A stretch of 36,728 nt of DNA from positions 1 to 36,728 of the forward strand of contig NZ_CADFGP010000064.1 of the NCBI RefSeq assembly GCF_902833905.1. Reading direction: 5' to 3'. Below the pieces are notes generated by a model. The model was not told the DNA's origin and did no database searches. It saw only the letters and a program-made list of their open reading frames with translations. The translations under genes and the position numbers were made by a program. This document shows positions 32,022 to 36,728 of the stretch, one piece after another. Source of the DNA: Paraburkholderia tuberum STM678 (GTDB lineage: Bacteria; Pseudomonadota; Gammaproteobacteria; Burkholderiales; Burkholderiaceae). How positions within the stretch are numbered: the first letter of the stretch is position 1; each line of letters begins with the position of its first letter.

Positions 32022-32222
32022 TCAGGCCTCTGCCGCAGCGGCAGCCTTGCGGGCTGCCATCAGCGCGGCGTGGGCGTCATGGCAGCGCTGGGCGACAGCG
32101 AGAATGTTCTCCCAGTTGGTCGGGAGTTCCTCTGAGAGGTCGTGCAGGTCCAACTTCGCCCGGGTCGCTTGCGCGTTGAGTTTCTTCAGGTGCGCCTTGA
32201 GTTCATCGGCATCGGTGCTCAT
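32022..32222 (-). CDS. CCE_0567-type small nif-associated protein
   Basis: The 66-residue helical protein reads MSTDADELKAHLKKLNAQAT, LDLHDLSEELPTNWENIL and AQRCHDAHAALMAARK. It matches the Rop-like CCE_0567/DUF683 proteins that follow nifX and the NifX-associated gene in many diazotrophs. The family forms a helical-hairpin oligomer and its function is unsettled. It is encoded 24 bases after the DUF269 gene and 25 bases before fdxB. Confidence 0.82.
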   Translation of the reverse strand: MSTDADELKAHLKKLNAQATRAKLDLHDLSEELPTNWENILAVAQRCHDAHAALMAARKAAAAAEA

Positions 32223-32246
32223 CGTCTCGGTCCCCTCACGATTCCT

Positions 32247-32732
32247 TCAGGCGCCGTACTGTGCGACGGCGGGGTACATCCGGATCACCTCGACCGCTTC
32301 GTCGAGAAGCTTTGCGCCCGCCTGGGCGAGCTTCTCCAGCGAAGCGAAGCCGAACCTGTGTACGTCGCGCAACTGCTTGTTGACGACAACGAGCCGCCCC
32401 ACGATCAACACCATGCGGCCGAAGCCCTCGTGGCTCATCTTCATCATCGGCGAAACCATTTGGCCGGTCTCACGCTCGATCGCCACCGCAATCGCGCTAT
32501 AGAAAAGCTCGAGCCGCCACAGCGTTTCGGGGTCGGGGTCGCCCATGATCGGAATCGCGCGGCGTTCCTCCGGCGTGTGGATGTACGGCTTGAGCAGTTG
32601 CAGGTCGGTCTTTCCGTCCCACACGCCGTGGGTGTCCTGCGCGCGCAACTGCCTGACGAGCTGCTGCACGAACGGTGCGACCAGCAGCATTTCGTCGTTG
32701 GCCTTGGACGGAATTGCGGATGTTTCAGCCAT
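32247..32732 (-). CDS. NifX-associated protein (DUF269)
   Basis: The 161-residue protein shows the DUF269 signatures FVQQLVRQLRAQDTHGVWDG, LLKPYIHTPEERRAIPIMGD, PDPETLWRLELFYSAIAVAI and GFGRMVLIVGRLVVVNKQLR. Family members are nearly always next to nifX and probably assist cofactor biosynthesis. The ATG at 32732 overlaps the nifX stop (ATGGCTGA), showing translational coupling. Confidence 0.88.
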   Translation of the reverse strand: MAETSAIPSKANDEMLLVAPFVQQLVRQLRAQDTHGVWDGKTDLQLLKPYIHTPEERRAIPIMGDPDPETLWRLELFYSAIAVAIERETGQMVSPMMKMSHEGFGRMVLIVGRLVVVNKQLRDVHRFGFASLEKLAQAGAKLLDEAVEVIRMYPAVAQYGA

Positions 32733-33138
32733 GGGATACCTCATCGTCTTCAAAGTCGTATACACGTTCGCCATCCTTCGCCAGCGCCTTGCGCAGCCAC
32801 GGCGGCGGCGTGCCCTTCAGCACCTGTTGCAACTTGCCGAGAGTCTCCTCGATGGACTCGGGCCGCGGCACCTTGATCGGATGAATCTTCAGCGCAACCA
32901 CTCGAGCCGCGGCCGAGCCGCCGATTGCGGCGACGTACAGGATCGCGCAATCCTTGACGGCTTCGAGTTTGGGCGCGAGCTTGTCCTCGTCGCCGTCCTC
33001 TTCGAGCTTGTCACCAAAGTCGAACGCCTCGACGAACTGGTAGCCGTCCGGTGTGACGTCGTAGGTGACGATGCTCCTCGCCCAGCCAAAATGCGCATCG
33101 ACGAACTGCCTGTCCTGGGTGGCGAACGCGATCTTCAT
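32725..33138 (-). CDS. nifX: NifX, FeMo-cofactor precursor carrier
   Basis: The 137-residue protein of the NifX/NifB-C/VnfX family binds NifB-co or the VK cluster in transit. It begins MKIAFATQDRQFVDAHFGWA. The segments VTPDGYQFVEAFDFGD, CAILYVAAIGGSAAARVV and IKVPRPESIEETLGKLQQVL are diagnostic. The ATG at 33138 has AGGAG upstream, excluding the longer in-frame start. It lies 22 bases after nifN. Confidence 0.9.
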   Translation of the reverse strand: MKIAFATQDRQFVDAHFGWARSIVTYDVTPDGYQFVEAFDFGDKLEEDGDEDKLAPKLEAVKDCAILYVAAIGGSAAARVVALKIHPIKVPRPESIEETLGKLQQVLKGTPPPWLRKALAKDGERVYDFEDDEVSHG

Positions 33139-33160
33139 GCTGTGTGCTCCTTTAGGTGGG

Positions 33161-34552
33161 TCAAGCACCGGCCGCGACGACAGGAGTGTTCGCTTCGCGC
33201 GCCGGATCGCGCGCGGCCAGATCGATAGCGGCCTGCGGCAGCGGCCAGTCGCCCGGATCGTGATGCGGAATCTGCTCGATCATCAGGTTGGCGATCTCAA
33301 AGATCAGGTTCATCGTGCCGCGGTAGCCGACGTAGCGTCGATGTGCGTTTCCAACCCGGTCGAAGACCGGAAAACCGATCCGGAAGAGCGGCTTTTGCAG
33401 GTGCTCGGCCATCTGCCTGCCGTGCGAATGGGTGATCAGCAGGTCGCAGTCCGCCGCGGCGCGCTCCATGTCTTCGAGATCGCCGATCACGACCTGTTCA
33501 GCGGGCAGCAACGCGTGCGCGCGCGATCGCGTCGTGCTGATGCAGCAGCGCAACTGCGCGCCCATCTCGTGCAGCATGCTGCCGACCGCGAACAGCAGAT
33601 CGGGCTCTGCGCCGATCGCGACCTTGATGCCTCCGGTGTAGAAATGGCCGTCCAGCATCGCATCGAGCAATTGGCTGCGCTGACGCCGGTATTTCGCGGG
33701 AACGGGTCGTCCGGAGCGCTGCGCGAGCAATTGCAGCAGACGATCGTTGGGTTCCAGTCCGGTGAGCCGCCCGAACACTTCGAACGGTGTGCCGGCGATA
33801 GCATGCAATGCCTCGGCGCCGTCGCGCGTCTGCTCGCCCACGCCGATCGTCAATGCCGATGCACCCGCGGCCCGGATCTCCGCGAGCGTGGTACCGCCCA
33901 GTGTGGTGCCGCGCCAGTCCGGCGCGATATGGCCGTCGAGCGAGCCGGAAATGTCGGGCAGCACGATGACATCGAGGCCGAACGCTTCGATGATCTCGCG
34001 CAGTTCGTCGATGTCGCCAGGCGACAGATGGCTGCCGGGCAGCAGCGTCACCTGATTGGCCACCGTTGGCAAGGCCTTGACCAGCGCGTTGACGATGCCG
34101 GTAATCGCATGCCGGTAGCCGTCTTCGAATGCGCCGACATAGTCGGGGGTCGACACATAGACGATCTCAGTGTCGTTGAGTTCGGGCTTGCGCTTGCGCA
34201 CGGTAACGAGATAGCCGTCCACGTCGTCGCCCTCGGTCTCGGTGAGACCTGTTGAACAGATCGCGATGACCTTCGGCGCAGCGCGCTTGCGGATGTTGAG
34301 CAGCGCGGCCTCGATGTTCTCGTAGCCGCCGAGCACCGCGGTGACTTCGTCCATGGCTGTCGTCTGCAGCGGGATCGCCTCCCTGAAGTGGCGCACCAGC
34401 AGCACGAGGCCGAATGACGTGCAGCCCTGCGAGCCGTGCATCACGGGCATGCAGGCATCGAGCCCAAGGAACGCGAGGCTCGCGCCCAGCGGCTGGCTCA
34501 TCTTGAGCGGATTGACCGCACAGGCTTTCATAGATTCGACGACATCGGCCAT
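33161..34552 (-). CDS. nifN: NifN, nitrogenase cofactor scaffold beta subunit
   Basis: The 463-residue NifK paralogue forms the NifEN heterotetramer, on which the NifB-derived cluster matures to FeMo-co. It opens with CAVNPLKMSQPLGASLAFLG and the cluster-ligand region MPVMHGSQGCTSFGLVLLVR. Later come AICSTGLTETEGDDVDGYL, TLLPGSHLSPGDIDELREII and FRIGFPVFDRVGNAHRRYVG, all typical of NifN. The gene follows nifE by 50 bases. Its GC content appears higher than that of the opine/nod part of the window. Confidence 0.93.
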   Translation of the reverse strand: MADVVESMKACAVNPLKMSQPLGASLAFLGLDACMPVMHGSQGCTSFGLVLLVRHFREAIPLQTTAMDEVTAVLGGYENIEAALLNIRKRAAPKVIAICSTGLTETEGDDVDGYLVTVRKRKPELNDTEIVYVSTPDYVGAFEDGYRHAITGIVNALVKALPTVANQVTLLPGSHLSPGDIDELREIIEAFGLDVIVLPDISGSLDGHIAPDWRGTTLGGTTLAEIRAAGASALTIGVGEQTRDGAEALHAIAGTPFEVFGRLTGLEPNDRLLQLLAQRSGRPVPAKYRRQRSQLLDAMLDGHFYTGGIKVAIGAEPDLLFAVGSMLHEMGAQLRCCISTTRSRAHALLPAEQVVIGDLEDMERAAADCDLLITHSHGRQMAEHLQKPLFRIGFPVFDRVGNAHRRYVGYRGTMNLIFEIANLMIEQIPHHDPGDWPLPQAAIDLAARDPAREANTPVVAAGA

Positions 34553-34602
34553 GGCATGTTCTCGAGTTCGGGGGCGTCAGGTCGGTATACCGGGTTCGAG
34601 GC

Positions 34603-36060
34603 TCATCGCCCCCACCCCACGGCGCTCGACAGCGGGCGCGCGGCTTGCGCCTGGACCACACCGAGCGCTCCCCCGTCGTCGCCCCACGGAGCAGGGATCC
34701 GCACCTGTTGCCACACCGGGTTGTAGATCGCGCGGTCGATCTCATGCACCAGCTCGACGATCCCCTCGTAGCCGCCATAAGGGTGGTGGCGTTCCTGATT
34801 GATGTCGAGCCACGGTATGCGGGCCTTCAATGCGACGAACTGTGAGCGGCCACCCGACAGCATGATGTCGGCCCGCGCGTCCCTGAGCATCGCGTACATC
34901 TCGCGCGGCGTCATGCCGTCGATCATGTGGGCGTCATCGCCCATGATCTCCCTGATCTTGTCCTTGTCTTCCTTAGTGCTCTTCTTGACGCTGGTGCCGA
35001 CGATTTCGAGCCCTGCTTCCTGCAGCGCGGAAACCACCGACCAAGACTTCACGCCACCTGTGATGAGCAACACCCGCTTGCCGGTAAGGCGCGCTTTGTA
35101 GTGCGCGATGCGCTCCCACGCGCGCGCTTCCTCGGCGGCGATCAGGCGCTCGGTCCGCTCGAGCAGATCGTCCGGCGCGCCCTGCTGCACGAGCAGGCTG
35201 GCAATATGGCGCAGCGTGTCGCTCATGTCGCCGATCCCATAGAACGAGCCCTCGAAGTAAGGGATGCCGTAGCGCCGCTGCATCTTTGTCGCGATGTTGA
35301 TCATCGACTTCGAGCAGACCATCATGTTGACCTTGGCGCGATGCGAACTTGCGATCTCGTTGTAGCGCCCGTCGCCGGAGATGCACGAGAGGATACGGAT
35401 GCCCAGCGCGTCGAGCAGCGGCTTGGTCTGCCAGAGTTCGCCCGACAGGTTGTATTCGCCAATGACGTTGATGTCATACGGCGTCGTGTACTCGGGCTCG
35501 CGCGTGCCGATCACATGGTTGAGGATCGCCTCGCCGCCAAGCTTGTTGCCCAGATTCTTCGGCCCGGCGAAACCGGGGGAAATGACCGGAATCACCGGCT
35601 TGCCAAATTGTTCGGTGGCGCGCTTGCAGACTGCCTCGATGTCGTCGCCGATCAGCGCAGTGACGCAGGTCTGGTAGACGAACACTGCGGGCGGATCGTA
35701 TTTCTCGATGATTTCGCGCACGCTCCTGAACAGGCGCTTCTCGCCGCCGTACACCACGTCGAGTTCGTTGATATCGGTGGTGAAGCCGGTGCGATAGAGT
35801 TGCGGACCGGATGAAGCGGCGTGCCGGTTGTCCCACGAGTTACCTTCACAGGCAATCGGCCCGTGCACGAGGTGTGCGACGTCCACCACCGGCTGCAGAG
35901 CGATCTTCGCGCCGTCGAACGCGCACCCGCCTGCGGCCGAACCCGGCGAAAGCTGCTTCGTGCAGCCCCTTTTGCGCTCCTTCTCGCTCTTGCCTTGATT
36001 CTTGTCGCAACCCGGCTCGTCGAAAACTTCGGCGATTTGGGCATTGAGCGAAGCAGACAT
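34603..36060 (-). CDS. nifE: NifE, nitrogenase cofactor scaffold alpha subunit
   Basis: The 485-residue NifD paralogue begins MSASLNAQIAEVFDEPGCDK and has a basic Cys-containing region (KERKRGCTKQLSPGSAAGGC) before FDGAKIALQPVVDVAHLVHG. P-IACEGNSWDNR, YQTCVTALIGDDIEAVCKRA and ALGIRILSCISGDGRYNEIA follow. Its partner is NifN. The ATG at 36060 has CAGGAG upstream and matches the family N-terminus. It is the first gene of the nifENX operon. The C-terminus carries about 40 residues beyond YNPVWQQVRIPAPW. Confidence 0.93.
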   Translation of the reverse strand: MSASLNAQIAEVFDEPGCDKNQGKSEKERKRGCTKQLSPGSAAGGCAFDGAKIALQPVVDVAHLVHGPIACEGNSWDNRHAASSGPQLYRTGFTTDINELDVVYGGEKRLFRSVREIIEKYDPPAVFVYQTCVTALIGDDIEAVCKRATEQFGKPVIPVISPGFAGPKNLGNKLGGEAILNHVIGTREPEYTTPYDINVIGEYNLSGELWQTKPLLDALGIRILSCISGDGRYNEIASSHRAKVNMMVCSKSMINIATKMQRRYGIPYFEGSFYGIGDMSDTLRHIASLLVQQGAPDDLLERTERLIAAEEARAWERIAHYKARLTGKRVLLITGGVKSWSVVSALQEAGLEIVGTSVKKSTKEDKDKIREIMGDDAHMIDGMTPREMYAMLRDARADIMLSGGRSQFVALKARIPWLDINQERHHPYGGYEGIVELVHEIDRAIYNPVWQQVRIPAPWGDDGGALGVVQAQAARPLSSAVGWGR

Positions 36061-36093
36061 GACGTGCTCCTGATGGATGGACGTTTCTCTAGT

Positions 36094-36109
36094 GGCAAGT
36101 TCCATACCA
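36094..36109 (-). promoter_or_regulatory. Candidate sigma-54 promoter of the nifENX operon
   Basis: The minus strand reads TGGTATGGAACTTGCC, keeping GG-N10-GC and a full TTGC with two mismatches in the -24 box. It lies 34-49 bases upstream of nifE. The nearest NifA-like site, TGT-N10-TCA at about 36177-36192, has one mismatch. The position is right for a nif promoter but the match is imperfect; read-through from upstream nif genes is an alternative. Confidence 0.4.
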
Positions 36110-36228
36110 CCGGGAAACGCCTTGAAAACGTGCCAATTGGCGCTGAAGCAGTCGCTCGCGCGCATCGCAATGGCGGGTTTGAACGGTCTGCGACAGACGG
36201 TTCGCGACACAGAGAACCACAACACACG

Positions 36229-36632
36229 TTCACTGCCTGCCTTGCCGTTCCGTATGGAGCAGGAACCGTGCGATCGCATTCGCGCGCGCCTCCAGCAACG
36301 CATCCGGCCCCAAGGGGTCGCGAACCGCCAGGTAAGCAGTCAGCGCGTGGCGCATCCGTGGAGCTTTCGCGTAGTCCCACCGCACAGATCGACAGGTACT
36401 CTGCCCGTCCGTTCGCATCGGAAACGTCGTCGACCAGAGCGAGCAGTTCGCGCGGCGTTACCTCGTCATTGATCTCCGCGAGGCTCAACGGGTCGGACGC
36501 CGCCACCTCGCGCTCAAAGTCGTCGTAGGCGACAACTGGTTGCGGGTTTCTCAAGGCTGCTAAATTTGCCTGAAGGCCTTTGTGGGTATGACTTTCGCCG
36601 ATTTCCGCCGGATCCGCTAGATTCCTTGACAA
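36229..36632 (-). pseudogene. Unrecognised ORF upstream of nifE, frameshifted
   Basis: In one minus-strand frame (from 36632) the sequence reads RNPQPVVAYDDFEREVAASD and SLAEINDEVTPRELLALVDD, then RAEYLSICAVGLRE. Near 36370 the protein-like reading moves to another frame: APRMRHALTAYLAVRDPLGP, DALLEARANAIARFLLHTER. Both halves look like real coding sequence of one protein of about 130 residues broken by a frameshift. The family is not recognised. Confidence 0.45.
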
Positions 36633-36647
36633 CTGGTTGCGAGTTTC
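36531..36647 (+). repeat. 20-bp direct repeat, 97 bp apart
   Basis: GACAACTGGTTGCGGGTTTC (36531-36550) recurs as GACAACTGGTTGCGAGTTTC (36628-36647), 19 of 20 identical. The first copy lies inside the broken ORF and the second near its proposed start. It may mark a small duplication or a lost insertion. Confidence 0.7.
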
Positions 36648-36728
36648 GGTTGAAGCGATCTGGCGGCGGTCAACGGAATGGGCAAGCGGGCGAGACCAGC
36701 CGCGTCGAGGAGGGGGACGAGGCAGTTT

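Noticed and set aside
33065..35814. Long plus-strand open frames opposite nifN and nifE (396 and 295 codons)
   Set aside because: They are antisense to well-identified nif genes, Arg/Asp-rich, without domains or ribosome binding sites. High GC at third positions produces such frames.
36120..36145. Sigma-54 promoter at TTGGCACG upstream of nifE
   Set aside because: The -24 box is perfect but the -12 position reads CAAGG instead of TTGC, so the required GG-N10-GC is absent.

Overview
This window looks like part of a symbiotic plasmid or island of a beta-rhizobium, probably Paraburkholderia or a close relative. It carries nod genes behind a nod box, a nifE-N-X operon, a Burkholderia-type porin, and many remnants of insertion sequences (IS) of the kinds common in that group. 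No tRNA, rRNA or CRISPR array was seen. All calls come from reading the sequence; no database search or alignment program was run.

Layout. (1) 1-5290 is an IS graveyard: a truncated IS3-type orfA, two tandem ISNCY/IS1202-type elements plus a third decayed end, a cluster of six 19-bp motifs, and a ruined piece of a dihydrolipoamide dehydrogenase gene. (2) 5296-25640 is an opine-like metabolism locus. On the minus strand it has a three-subunit opine/D-hydroxyproline-type oxidase, a LysR regulator, a polar amino acid ABC importer and two MmgE/PrpD proteins. Two octopine/nopaline-dehydrogenase-family enzymes, a broken binding protein, a porin and an EamA-type (DMT) exporter complete it. IS3, IS5, IS66 and IS21 scraps lie between these modules. 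(3) 25637-30151 is a decayed nod cluster. NodD is reduced to its first codons next to an istA remnant, the nod box is well preserved, nodA is only a 3' tail and nodB has a large in-frame deletion. nodC, nodI and nodJ look intact. (4) 30141-36632 (minus strand) is the operon nifE-nifN-nifX-DUF269-CCE_0567-fdxB-nifQ-small ORF-DUF2325, with a frameshifted unknown ORF upstream of nifE.

Main result. The second opine dehydrogenase (22605-23717, minus) has an exact TGGCAC-N5-TTGC sigma-54 promoter at 23827-23841. About 90 bp further upstream is an exact NifA site, TGT-N10-ACA, at 23932-23947. A one-mismatch sigma-54 promoter faces the other way at 24063-24078, toward the exporter gene. This suggests that an opine-like compound is made, and perhaps exported, under nitrogen-fixing conditions. 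The same region encodes the import and oxidation genes expected for its recovery. The resulting picture is a rhizopine-like private nutrient loop built from opine-type chemistry. The substrate and the loop itself are inference.
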